23,527 bases of DNA from the NCBI GenBank assembly GCA_036556085.1, contig DATBKE010000188.1, positions 1 to 23,527 of the forward strand, written 5' to 3'. A program made the position numbers and the translations under genes. Below the pieces are notes generated by a model. The model saw nothing but the letters and a program-made list of their open reading frames with translations. It was not told the origin of the DNA and did not search any database. Numbering within the stretch: position 1 is the stretch's first letter; the number at the start of each line of letters is the position of its first letter. Below are positions 17,601-23,527 of this stretch, piece by piece. Origin of the DNA: JACCTH01 sp036556085. GTDB lineage: Bacteria; Actinomycetota; Acidimicrobiia; Spongiisociales; ZC4RG35.

Positions 17601-19025
17601 TGGATATCGACCCGCCAGCATGTCCAGGGTGGTATCGAAGACCTGTCTCCCGAGCGTCGAGAAGGGCCTGGCCCGCCGCATCAGGTCATAAAGCTCGTCT
17701 GCCGTGCGGGGTCCAGTCACCACGGCTGCCACCAACTGCTGGCTGAGCACATCGAGGGGATTGTGAGGAATGACAGTCTCTTCGATATCGCCTTCCAGCA
17801 TCTGACGGGCGATGACCACCGAGGTGAGGAGATCGCCCCGGTATTTCGGCAGGATCCGGGCCCGGCTCTCGCCGCCGACATGATGGCCGGACCGACCAAC
17901 CCTCTGCAGGCCAGAAGCCACTGACACCGGAGCCTCGACTTGGATCACGAGATCCACCGCACCCATATCGATGCCGAGTTCGAGGCTGGAAGTGGCGACG
18001 ACTGCTCTCAATTCGCCCCGCTTGAGCGATTCCTCGATCAGGATTCGTTGCTCTCGCGAGACAGACCCGTGGTGAGCCCGTGCGATCTCCTCGCCGGCGA
18101 GCTCGTTGATCTGCGCGCAGATCCGCTCGGCCAGCCGGCGTGAATTGGCAAAGACGATCGTCGACCGATGTTTCTGGATGAGTTCGAGGATTTCCGGATA
18201 GATGGCGGGCCAGATGGAAGGGGTCCGGGACGCCTCGGGGTCGAGCGGGTCGATGGGGGCCGGGGCGCTCATGTCCTCGACCGGAACGATCACCTCGAGG
18301 TCGAGAGGACGAGGCGCGGGCGCGTCCGCAATTGCAACCGATCGGGGTTGAAAGTCGTCCTCAACCACGATGCCCCCGCCCAGAAACTCAGCGATGGTTT
18401 GCAACGGCCGTTGGGTTGCTGAGAGTCCGATCCGTTGCGGGGACACCTCAGTGAATTCCTCCAGACGTTCGAGCGAGATGGCGAGATGAGCCCCCCTCTT
18501 TTGGGAGGCAACGGCGTGCACCTCATCGACAATCACCCACCGCACCGAGGCGAGGACCCTTCGGGCTTCGGAGGTGAGCAGGAGAAACAATGACTCCGGG
18601 GTGGTGATGAGGATGTCAGGAGGATGCCGGAGCATGCGTTGGCGATCGGCTGCCGGGGTGTCGCCGGTGCGGAGAAAGGTTTGCAGTTCCGGAAGTTGGC
18701 CTTGCCCCAGACGAGTAGCTGCGTGCCGGATACCGGCCAAAGGGGCCCGCAGGTTGCGGTCGACGTCGTAGGCCAAGGCTTTCATGGGGGATATGTAAAG
18801 AACCCGGCACCGAGCTTGGGGCGGAGGCGCGGGCTCGTGCAGAAGCCGATCGAGTACCCAGAGAAACGCCGCCAGCGTTTTTCCACTTCCGGTGGGGGCG
18901 TGGATCAGGGTGTGAGAGCCGGCGGCGATGTGCCGCCATCCCTTTTCCTGGGCCAAAGTCGGTTGCGGAAATGAGGCCCTGAACCAGGCTGAGGTGGCGG
19001 GGTGAAAATGGTTCAGAGGATCCAC
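14667..19025 (-). CDS. lhr: Lhr-type long DEAD/DEAH-box DNA repair helicase
   Basis: A 1452-residue superfamily 2 helicase of the long Lhr type, an ATP-dependent 3'-to-5' translocase induced by DNA damage in mycobacteria. The motor has motif I APTGSGKT (43-50), motif II DEVH (167-170), motif III SAT (202-204), a second RecA domain with VVATSSLELGIDMGAVDLV, and motif VI QRVGRSGH (374-381). A winged-helix and beta-barrel region makes up the Lhr core to about residue 870. The roughly 580-residue C-terminal part has tandem winged-helix-like segments and the characteristic NRYGVLTR, GGFARLYPVL and RRGYFLEGLG stretches. In E. coli Lhr this C-terminal part has been reported to carry uracil-DNA glycosylase activity; whether it does so here is unknown. 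The start is a GTG directly before DPLNHFHP, close to the conserved FHP start of the family. A TAGGGT box lies 6 bases upstream. Confidence 0.95.
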   Translation of the reverse strand: MDPLNHFHPATSAWFRASFPQPTLAQEKGWRHIAAGSHTLIHAPTGSGKTLAAFLWVLDRLLHEPAPPPQARCRVLYISPMKALAYDVDRNLRAPLAGIRHAATRLGQGQLPELQTFLRTGDTPAADRQRMLRHPPDILITTPESLFLLLTSEARRVLASVRWVIVDEVHAVASQKRGAHLAISLERLEEFTEVSPQRIGLSATQRPLQTIAEFLGGGIVVEDDFQPRSVAIADAPAPRPLDLEVIVPVEDMSAPAPIDPLDPEASRTPSIWPAIYPEILELIQKHRSTIVFANSRRLAERICAQINELAGEEIARAHHGSVSREQRILIEESLKRGELRAVVATSSLELGIDMGAVDLVIQVEAPVSVASGLQRVGRSGHHVGGESRARILPKYRGDLLTSVVIARQMLEGDIEETVIPHNPLDVLSQQLVAAVVTGPRTADELYDLMRRARPFSTLGRQVFDTTLDMLAGRYPSDLFSELRARVNWDRTDGTITARPGARQLVVANAGTIPDRGLFRVVLPDGSRVGELDEEMVYESRVGDAIVLGASTWRVSDIGPERVEVVPDPGAAGARLPFWKGDVQGRSLATGRRIGRFVREMSRLPDPTGPLMADYHLDEFAAANLAAYLAEEKEATGLLPTDQTLVLERFRDEIGDWRVALLSPLGARIHAPWAMALTQKLRSRFGTDVDVIWADDGIAFRFPDSDEVPSLAELTLEPEEVRELLEDHLADTALFGARFREAAGRALLLPRRRPGSRTPLWQQRRRAADLLAVARQFGAFPIMLETYREILTQDFDLPALTEVLSDLRSRKLRMVEVETTHPSPFASSLLFAFVAAFLYEADTPLAERRATALTLDRNLLANLLGEGELRDLISPDVVAMVELELQHLTPERQAKTSNGLVDLLRDLGPLSKDDIEVRSDMSDFSASFDELLETGRMVAVRLAGRQCYAASEDISRLRDGLGIPPPPGTPSAFLQPVPDPLGDLVGRYARTHGPFQPATVASALGLPPAVVENSLRLLAAQGRVLKGSFHRGEGWVDAEVLRRIKRRSLAVLRHEIEPTEPQSLGRFTPAWQGAGSRRPARIDVVADVVTQLQGYEAAASVWEREILSARVGEASSLVDRLLLDGEVLWAGRGTLGGRDGKMALYRRKDFGQLWFPIEASFANEGSHDDLREFLGRNGASFFYDIYQSVGPSAGGDPSQLLEDLWDLVWGGLVTNDSLAPVRAYTQSRGGHRAPGRRPLASSFPAHAGGRWSLLPTAEPDPTAAATTWADVLLNRYGVLTRAHVAAEGIPGGFARLYPVLSRMEEIGRVRRGYFLEGLGGAQFALPGAVDRLRGGDESRVLGLAATDPANPYGASLPWPEREVRFQRAAGAYVILGDGKLVAYLDRGGRRLALLTDGMDSYGEIAREVAAIAGRQRRMRIERIDDHPAQSAPFGSTLTEWGFVPAPQGLAYRG

Positions 19026-19027
19026 GT

Positions 19028-19049
19028 CCTCACCCTATTCGGGGTGAGG
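19028..19049. repeat. Perfect 8-bp inverted repeat between the HD-GYP gene and lhr
   Basis: CCTCACCC and GGGTGAGG form a perfect 8-base inverted repeat around a 6-base loop (TATTCG on the plus strand). It begins 12 bases after the HD-GYP stop and ends 2 bases before the lhr GTG. There is no T-tract, so it is not a classical terminator. On the minus-strand transcript the second arm carries the only GAGG near the lhr start, and the box TAGGGT spans the loop and that arm. It could be a repressor site, a hairpin controlling lhr translation, or chance. Confidence 0.55.
19032..19037 (-). promoter_or_regulatory. Candidate -10 box (TAGGGT) for lhr
   Basis: TAGGGT fits TANNNT and lies 6 bases before the GTG at 19025, consistent with a leaderless lhr transcript. 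It lies inside the inverted repeat, so a protein bound there would block the promoter. Confidence 0.35.
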
Positions 19050-19060
19050 GACAGGATTTC

Positions 19061-19696
19061 TCAGCCCGTTGGAGCCTTCTCTCGGGTTTGGCGGGTCAGC
19101 CGCCGGAGGACCCGGGCCCGCTCCTTCGATCGGTCCCCGGGCTGTGAAGTGGGGATGCCATCGCGTTCTGAGACGGCGAGGAAGGCTTCGACCACGCCGG
19201 GGTCGAATTGAGTGCCCGAATTGTTGATGATCTCGGAAATGGCGAAATCGACCGAGAGGGCGGGCTGGTAGGCCCGGTGACTGGTGATCGCATCGAAGGC
19301 ATCGGCCACGAGAACGATCCGGGAGAGAACCGGGATCTTGGTCCCGGCCAACCCGAATGGATATCCGAGCCCGTCGTAACGCTCGTGGTGATAGAGAATG
19401 GCCTCCGAGACCCGCCGATCGAATTTCTCGGCGATCATGGCGTAGCCGATCTCCGGATGCTGGCGCATGTGTTCTCGCTCGAGATCATCGAGGGGGCCCG
19501 GTTTGGCCAAGACGCCCGGATCGATGTGGATCTTTCCGACGTCGTGGAGGATTCCGACCAGGCCCAAGCGCTTGACATCGTCGCGGGGAAGCGACATTTC
19601 CTTACCGAGGGCGACGGCCAGGTCGCTGACCCGGTGCACGTGGCCGTAGAGGTCGTCGACGACGCCTTTCATTGCCTTCAGGAGACTCTCGTCCAT
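19061..19696 (-). CDS. Stand-alone HD-GYP domain protein (putative c-di-GMP phosphodiesterase)
   Basis: A 211-residue protein made almost entirely of one HD-GYP domain, the family that hydrolyses cyclic di-GMP. All signature elements are seen: His19/21 in GHVHRVSD, HDVGK (51-55), His80 in MRQHPEIG, the diagnostic HHERYDGLGYP (103-113) and a metal-ligand-type Asp in VADAFDAITSHRAY. The diagnostic motif matches HHExxDGxGYP exactly, so the domain is likely active. There is no receiver, GAF, PAS or membrane segment in front, so its control must come from expression or a partner. The tail after about residue 175 is short and basic. I chose the ATG at 19696, which has GGGAAGG just upstream; a TTG at 19720 would add eight residues. 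It lies 35 bases upstream of lhr on the same strand and may be co-transcribed with it. Confidence 0.88.
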   Translation of the reverse strand: MDESLLKAMKGVVDDLYGHVHRVSDLAVALGKEMSLPRDDVKRLGLVGILHDVGKIHIDPGVLAKPGPLDDLEREHMRQHPEIGYAMIAEKFDRRVSEAILYHHERYDGLGYPFGLAGTKIPVLSRIVLVADAFDAITSHRAYQPALSVDFAISEIINNSGTQFDPGVVEAFLAVSERDGIPTSQPGDRSKERARVLRRLTRQTREKAPTG

Positions 19697-19757
19697 GCCC
19701 TTCCCACTCGTTTGGGGCAACAGATTGGGCCAGAGGTCACCCTCCCGCCATGGGTCT

Positions 19758-19787
19758 ACGGTATCACCACTCTGAGTGACTAGTCAT
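19758..19787 (-). promoter_or_regulatory. Candidate promoter of the HD-GYP gene with overlapping palindrome
   Basis: On the minus strand a -35-like ATGACT (19787-19782) and a -10 TACCGT (19763-19758) are 18 bases apart, which fits a housekeeping promoter reading into the HD-GYP gene. A perfect 10-base palindrome, TGACTAGTCA (19777-19786), overlaps the -35 element and could be an operator. The region lies just beyond the stop of the enoyl-CoA hydratase gene. Confidence 0.35.
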
Positions 19788-20554
19788 TACTGACTGCGCT
19801 TGATCCCGGCCATCGCCTGGCGATGGGCATCGGTGTGGTGGGAGATCGCCTGGAGAGCGGCCGAGAACTCGAGAAATCCCCCCAGATCCATCGATCGGGC
19901 GTGTCGGAGCAGGCGCTTGGCCAACCGGATCGAATGGGCGGGCTTGCTGGCAATCAATCGGGCAAGGTCCATCGTCCTTGTCATCAGATCCCGGGGCTCG
20001 GTGACCTCGAGGAGGATTCCCAACTCCCTCGCTTCCTCCGCTCCCACCGTCCGGGCGGTAAAGGCGAGCTCGGCCGCCCGCTGCCAGCCCACGACTCGCG
20101 GCAGGAGCCAGGCTCCCCCGTCGCCAGGGATGATCCCGAGGTCGACGAAGGTGTGGGCGAATCGGGCGGAAGTGGAGCCCAGCCGCAGATCGCATCCCAG
20201 CGCCAAGTCGAAGCCGGCGCCGATGGCGGGGCCGTTCACGGCGGCAATGGTCGCCAGATCGGTTTCGAGTAGAGCCCTGGTCAGCTGTTGGATGCTGGAT
20301 CGGTAACCCTCCATGATCTCCTCAGGGCTCCCGGCGAATAATCCCTCTTGGGCGGCCATGTCCTTTATGTTCCCGCCGGCCGAGAAGGCAGGACCGGCCC
20401 CGGTGATCACGAGGACGCCGACTTCGGCGGGGGCGCTCTCAATGGCAGAGATGACCGCATCGAGAGCCTCGGTGCCAGTTATCGCATTGCGTGTCTCGGG
20501 TTCGTCGAGGGTGAGGGTGGCCACCCGCCCGGTAGCGGTGAGCGACGGAGGCAT
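19787..20554 (-). CDS. Enoyl-CoA hydratase/isomerase family protein
   Basis: A 255-residue crotonase-fold protein acting on acyl-CoA. Oxyanion-hole segments are SAGGNIKDM (58-66) and GPAIGAGFDLALGCDL (108-123). Rat enoyl-CoA hydratase uses two glutamates, Glu144 and Glu164. The first position here is Asp115, and the second falls in FVDLGIIPGDGGAWLLPR with Phe rather than Glu. This, together with the GGAWLLPR context, is closer to the PaaG/isomerase branch than to a classical hydratase, so the reaction is uncertain. It is the last gene of a three-gene operon; its ATG overlaps the BtpA-family stop (TGATG), implying translational coupling. The C-terminal helical region (AHSIRLAKRLLRHA) is typical of the family. 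Confidence 0.88.
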   Translation of the reverse strand: MPPSLTATGRVATLTLDEPETRNAITGTEALDAVISAIESAPAEVGVLVITGAGPAFSAGGNIKDMAAQEGLFAGSPEEIMEGYRSSIQQLTRALLETDLATIAAVNGPAIGAGFDLALGCDLRLGSTSARFAHTFVDLGIIPGDGGAWLLPRVVGWQRAAELAFTARTVGAEEARELGILLEVTEPRDLMTRTMDLARLIASKPAHSIRLAKRLLRHARSMDLGGFLEFSAALQAISHHTDAHRQAMAGIKRSQ

Positions 20555-21351
20555 CAGGATTCGAGCCAGCCGACTTCGCGAGCGGCGGCGACGAATTCTC
20601 GGGCCGAGCCGATATCGATCTCGCCCTCGGGCCTCCTGCCCACCTTGAGCGACGAGCCGACGATGGCGCCGTTGGCGACCTTCGCCAGCTCGGCCAGGTT
20701 GGCGGCGGTAGCTCCCGATCCCACCAGGATGGGTGCTTCCGGCACCGCCATCCGCAGGTCCCGGGCCTGGTCAAGATCCGGGGCAGACCCGGTGCCGATC
20801 CCGGAGACGACTAGAGCGTCGGCGCCTCCCCTTTCCCAGGTGTCCATTCCGGCTCTTCCGACCTCGCTTCCAGGTGGGGGAGTGGCGTGTTTGACGAAAA
20901 CGTCCGCCAGGATCCCGACCTGAGGACACCAATCCTTTCGCATCCTCGCCACTTCGGCGGCTTGTCCGGTGATGGGCCCCTGGTCGGTATACATCAGGCC
21001 CGACAGAACGTTCACCCTGATCCAGCCGGCGCCGGTGGCAGAGGCGATTCCGAGGGCGGAGACGGCGTCGTTGCGGAGCACGTTGACGCCCAGTTCGAGG
21101 CCGGTCTCGTCTTTGAGACGGGCAACCACCCTCGTCAGGGCGGCAACGGTGACGGGCGGAACACCAACAGCAAAGAAAGGGGAGTCGCCATAGTTCTCGA
21201 TCATCAGTGCCGGAAAGCCGGCCTCGGCCAACCTCGTGGCGTCCTCCAACGCCCGGGCCATGACCCCATCCATCCCGGAGTCAGTTCGGAATCGAGGAGC
21301 TCCTGGGAGGGGGGAGAGATGCACCATCCCAAACAGGGATGGAGGCCTCAT
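20554..21351 (-). CDS. BtpA/SgcQ family TIM-barrel protein
   Basis: A 265-residue protein of the BtpA/SgcQ family, with a predicted TIM-barrel fold. Family-like segments are the opening FGMVHLSPLPGAPR, ENYGDSPFF, GVNVLRNDAVSALGIA, IRVNVLSGLMYTDQG and the late VSGIGTGSAPD, with a closing GSGATAANL and GAIVGSSLKVGG-like phosphate-loop region. BtpA in cyanobacteria affects photosystem I assembly, and SgcQ belongs to an E. coli sugar gene cluster; the biochemical activity of the family is not firmly known, and a photosystem role would make no sense here without other evidence. The ATG overlaps the stop of the DinB-like gene (ATGA) and its own stop overlaps the enoyl-CoA hydratase ATG, so it sits in the middle of a tightly coupled operon. 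Confidence 0.88.
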   Translation of the reverse strand: MRPPSLFGMVHLSPLPGAPRFRTDSGMDGVMARALEDATRLAEAGFPALMIENYGDSPFFAVGVPPVTVAALTRVVARLKDETGLELGVNVLRNDAVSALGIASATGAGWIRVNVLSGLMYTDQGPITGQAAEVARMRKDWCPQVGILADVFVKHATPPPGSEVGRAGMDTWERGGADALVVSGIGTGSAPDLDQARDLRMAVPEAPILVGSGATAANLAELAKVANGAIVGSSLKVGRRPEGEIDIGSAREFVAAAREVGWLES

Positions 21352-22082
21352 AGATAGGCGCGAACCACGTCCAGGGCGGTATCGGCCACGTCACCCGTGG
21401 CCTTCAAATTCTTGGCGTCCTTGCGCTTGATCCGTCGCACCGAGAGCCGAGCCCACTCGCCGGCCGGGCCTTTGATGACTTGGTCGGTGTCATCAGGCCC
21501 ATAGACCCACTTGGCATATCCGGGGCCCATGACCTCTACTCGGACGGGGGAATAGTCCATGTCGGCGATCTTGAACGCATACGGCAGGGTCTTCCAGCCG
21601 AGGAAGCAGATGTGACGGAGACGCGCCGTGTCCTCTACCTGGGCCTTCATGGCGTTGTAGATGTCAAGGCCGTGAGCCCAGTTTTCCATCAATCTCATGG
21701 TCGCGAACGTTCTCGCACTCATGTCCCCCGAGATCCATTCGATGCGCTGCTCGGCCGACATGTGCGAAAGCGGCTCGACGACTTTGGCCCGACCGCCCCG
21801 CCACCACTCGATCACGTCCTGGTAACGCATCTTGCGGCCTTTCTTGACCGCTTCCTGGCGGAGCGCATCAAGGTCGGGAGCGCTGCGGTAGATCTCGATG
21901 CGGTTACCGCCATTGAGAGCATCGGCGGCCAATTCGGCGGAGTCGGCGAGATGACTGATGGTGTCCCTGATCGACCATCCCTTGGCTGGGGTCGGTCTTT
22001 CCCAGTCCTTTTGAGTAATCCTTTGCAGGAACTGGTCGAGAAACTGCTGCTCAGCTACTAGGTCTGAGAGGAGTTCGCGCAC
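21348..22082 (-). CDS. TIGR03084-type maleylpyruvate isomerase/DinB-like metal-binding protein
   Basis: A 244-residue protein from a GTG at 22082. The N-terminal half is a DinB-like four-helix bundle as in mycothiol-dependent maleylpyruvate isomerase. Candidate metal ligands are His44 in IRDTISHLA, Glu133 and His137 in MENWAHGLDI, matching the His/Glu/His triad of that fold. PTPAKGWSIRD before the first ligand is typical. The C-terminal half (after about 160, YSPVRVEV) resembles the SCP2-like second domain seen in TIGR03084 proteins. The likely role is a mycothiol-dependent transferase or isomerase, but the substrate is unknown. A TTG at 22112 would add ten residues; I prefer the GTG because family members start close to this point and a TACCAT box is 6 bases upstream. 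It is the first gene of the operon with BtpA-like and enoyl-CoA hydratase genes. Confidence 0.82.
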   Translation of the reverse strand: MRELLSDLVAEQQFLDQFLQRITQKDWERPTPAKGWSIRDTISHLADSAELAADALNGGNRIEIYRSAPDLDALRQEAVKKGRKMRYQDVIEWWRGGRAKVVEPLSHMSAEQRIEWISGDMSARTFATMRLMENWAHGLDIYNAMKAQVEDTARLRHICFLGWKTLPYAFKIADMDYSPVRVEVMGPGYAKWVYGPDDTDQVIKGPAGEWARLSVRRIKRKDAKNLKATGDVADTALDVVRAYL

Positions 22083-22088
22083 TACGCC

Positions 22089-22094
22089 ATGGTA
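22089..22094 (-). promoter_or_regulatory. Candidate -10 box (TACCAT) for the three-gene operon
   Basis: TACCAT fits TANNNT and lies 6 bases before the GTG at 22082. No Shine-Dalgarno sequence is present at usable distance from that start. Confidence 0.35.
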
Positions 22095-22152
22095 GTCGCT
22101 TCCAACAAACAAGATTCCGGGCCGAACCTCACACCGGGGCCAGGAAAGCCAG

Positions 22153-23238
22153 CTACCACGGCCTTTCTGCTTGTTCCTCCTGGAACGGGGCCGGTGGCGC
22201 GACTCGCTCGGGAGTGGAGACGAGCGTGTTGAGGTGGTCGATCAGGAGTCGCAGCCGTCCGTAGCTCCGACGGTCGAAGTTGAGGACCAGTCGCTCTTGG
22301 TCGAGCGCGTCAGCATCCTTTTCCTCGGCGGCCGACGGTTCGGTCTTCTCGATCTTCCCGGCGGCGAGGAGGTCGGCGAACTCGCTATTGATCTGGTCGA
22401 GGACCGTTCCTTCCGGCGCCTCTTTCATCCGCAGTACGAGCTTTCCTTCCACATAACGCTGGGAGTGGAAATTTGAATAAAAAGCGTGGATCGTGGCGGC
22501 AGCGTCGTTGGCGTCGCCGGTGACCTCGAAGAGGTTCATGTCGGCGGGGGAGATGAGACCCTTTGCCACCAGCGTCGTCGAGAAGAACTCGAGCAAGGGC
22601 GGCCAGTAGCCGGTTCCCGGTGCCTCGATCAGCACGATCGGATGCATGTCACTCTTCCCGGTCTGAATGAGCGTCAGCAGTTCGAAGGTTTCGTCGAGGG
22701 TGCCGAAGCCTCCCGGGAAGAGGGCGAAGGCATGAGACTCCTTGATAAAGGTGAGCTTGCGGGTGAAGAAGTACTTGAAGTTGATGTTTCGCTGGGGATC
22801 GATATAGCCCACGGGATCGGGCTCGAAGGGGAGTCGAATGTTGACCCCGTAAGAGTGTTCGAGGCCGGCTCCTTTGCTCCCCGCGGCCATGATTCCCGGT
22901 CCCGCTCCGGTAATGACTCCCCAGCCTTTCTCAGCCATGAGGCCGGCGAAGCGTTCGGCCAGCTGGAAGTTGGGATCGGACTCCGCCAGCCGGGCGCTTC
23001 CAAAGATCGTCACCTTGGGCTCATGGTGTCGGGCGAAGACCGCCATCGAATAGCGCATCTCCTTTAAGGCGGTATTGACCATTTTCAGGTCACCGCGTTC
23101 GGCCTTGTCTCGATGCAGTTTGATGACCGTGGTTAGGAGCTCGGCAATCAGATCCTGATTGCCGCCATCTCCCGCGTCGATGATGAGCTGGCGGATCTGC
23201 TCGTCGAGCCCGGGCTGGCCGGTCTGGTAGGGCTTCAC
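22153..23238 (-). CDS. LOG-family (TIGR00730) Rossmann-fold protein, long form
   Basis: A 361-residue LOG-family protein. The family is known for cytokinin-type nucleoside 5'-monophosphate phosphoribohydrolases (LOG), though most bacterial members are of uncertain function. The core shows GSAR (80-83), a nucleotide-loop GAGPGIMAAG (111-120) and the signature PGGFGTLDE (175-183) with Glu183. The core lies at about residues 70-260. A 70-residue helical N-terminal part and a C-terminal part of about 100 residues, the latter with an acidic stretch (AAEEKDAD), lie outside it, so the protein is well above the usual 180-280 residues of short members. This matches the longer LOG type. The start is a GTG, with a TAGGTT box 6 bases upstream. 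The gene is divergent from the GTPase gene, 55 bases away, and ends about 70 bases before the operon of the DinB-like gene on the same strand. Confidence 0.9.
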   Translation of the reverse strand: MKPYQTGQPGLDEQIRQLIIDAGDGGNQDLIAELLTTVIKLHRDKAERGDLKMVNTALKEMRYSMAVFARHHEPKVTIFGSARLAESDPNFQLAERFAGLMAEKGWGVITGAGPGIMAAGSKGAGLEHSYGVNIRLPFEPDPVGYIDPQRNINFKYFFTRKLTFIKESHAFALFPGGFGTLDETFELLTLIQTGKSDMHPIVLIEAPGTGYWPPLLEFFSTTLVAKGLISPADMNLFEVTGDANDAAATIHAFYSNFHSQRYVEGKLVLRMKEAPEGTVLDQINSEFADLLAAGKIEKTEPSAAEEKDADALDQERLVLNFDRRSYGRLRLLIDHLNTLVSTPERVAPPAPFQEEQAERPW

Positions 23239-23244
23239 CCGCCA

Positions 23245-23250
23245 AACCTA
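23245..23250 (-). promoter_or_regulatory. Candidate -10 box (TAGGTT) for the LOG-family gene
   Basis: TAGGTT fits TANNNT and lies 6 bases before the GTG at 23238, again without a Shine-Dalgarno sequence, in the short divergent region before the GTPase gene. Confidence 0.4.
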
Positions 23251-23293
23251 GCCAACAAACGAATTTCCCGGTCGAGGCTGTCACACTTGGCCC

Positions 23294-23527
23294 GTGCTGC
23301 GCCAGGTGCTCGAGGATCTATCGACCGCCTTGGCGCGTCGGGGGTCGTCTGCTCCGACCCAGGAGTCGCGCGAGCAAGCGAAACGGCTTCGCACCCACGT
23401 CGAAAGCTATCTCTTGCCGAGGGCATCGGATCTGGCGGCCCCGCTCTTTGTCGTCATTCTCGGGTCGACCGGCTCCGGTAAGTCTTCGCTCTTCAATGCC
23501 CTGGCCGGCCGAGCGGTGAGCCCTTCG
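23294..23527 (+). CDS. P-loop GTPase (dynamin/Era-like), 3' end beyond the window
   Basis: A frame opens with GTG at 23294 and stays open to the end of the window (78 codons). Residues 1-50 form a mostly helical, charged lead-in. Residues 51-71 hold a hydrophobic strand LFVVILG followed by a P-loop GSTGSGKS (57-64) and SLFNALAG. This is the G1 motif of TRAFAC-class GTPases with an Era/dynamin-like SLFNAL continuation. Later G motifs (G2-G5) lie outside the window, so the exact family cannot be settled. A helical segment before the G domain is common in actinobacterial dynamin-like and ribosome-binding GTPase annotations. It is divergent from the LOG-family gene, 55 bases between starts. Confidence 0.8.
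   Translation, partial: MLRQVLEDLSTALARRGSSAPTQESREQAKRLRTHVESYLLPRASDLAAPLFVVILGSTGSGKSSLFNALAGRAVSPS

Noticed and set aside
16566..17924. Plus-strand open frame of 452 codons opposite lhr
   Set aside because: It lies wholly inside the Lhr coding region on the other strand and has no recognisable domain; composition is that of a reverse-strand shadow.
19028..19049. Reading the inverted repeat before lhr as a rho-independent terminator
   Set aside because: There is no T-tract after the stem on either strand, and the repeat runs directly into the lhr start codon.
23287..23481. Plus-strand frame of 64 codons at the right edge
   Set aside because: It is out of frame with the P-loop GTPase that starts at 23294 and has no motif.
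1..23527. Search for CRISPR arrays, tRNA genes, insertion sequences, toxin-antitoxin or phage-defence genes
   Set aside because: I saw no regularly spaced direct repeats, no tRNA-like cloverleaf with a conserved T-loop, no transposase or recombinase motifs and no recognisable defence domains. The window reads as ordinary chromosomal housekeeping and metabolic genes.

Overview
The window is a gene-dense, high-GC stretch of bacterial chromosome with no gap over 300 bases and no RNA gene, transposon, CRISPR array or phage gene that I can see. The gene families point to an actinobacterial genome: a DnaE2-type error-prone polymerase, a very long Lhr helicase, F420 cofactor genes (cofG, cofH), a DUF4032 kinase-like protein, a mycothiol-type maleylpyruvate isomerase/DinB-like protein, and many GTG starts with no Shine-Dalgarno sequence but a TANNNT box 6-8 bases upstream. 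The split cofG/cofH (most Actinobacteria have fused fbiC) suggests a deep-branching lineage such as Acidimicrobiia; that placement is an inference.

Layout, left to right. At 2-3013 (+) is a 5'-truncated dnaE2. It converges on a small membrane-anchored transglycosylase-like protein (3010-3576, -) that lacks the usual catalytic glutamate. Next, on the minus strand, is an unusual single-chain fusion of type II 3-dehydroquinate dehydratase with an alpha/beta-hydrolase (3658-4779), followed downstream by a clear hairpin terminator. A divergent lipoprotein plus ABC exporter pair (4857-7478, +) runs into a convergent universal-stress-like protein (7475-8011, -).

A plus-strand run follows at 8062-12361: flavin-reductase-like protein, SDR oxidoreductase, cofG and cofH. 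The last three overlap by 4 bases at each junction, so the F420 deazaflavin synthase genes are translationally coupled to a dehydrogenase. CofH carries an N-terminal extension of roughly 240 residues that I do not recognise. A DUF4032 gene (-) and a corA-type metal transporter (+) diverge at about 13.6 kb.

The right half is mostly on the minus strand: lhr (1452 aa), a stand-alone HD-GYP protein just upstream of it, then a tightly overlapping three-gene operon read in the order TIGR03084/DinB-like protein, BtpA/SgcQ TIM-barrel protein, enoyl-CoA hydratase/isomerase. A LOG-family Rossmann protein (-) follows, divergent from a P-loop GTPase gene that runs off the right edge.

The points most worth following up are the AroQ-hydrolase fusion, the CofH extension, the Glu-less transglycosylase-like protein, and the recurring leaderless-promoter architecture. 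I did not find a recognisable defence or mobile system.
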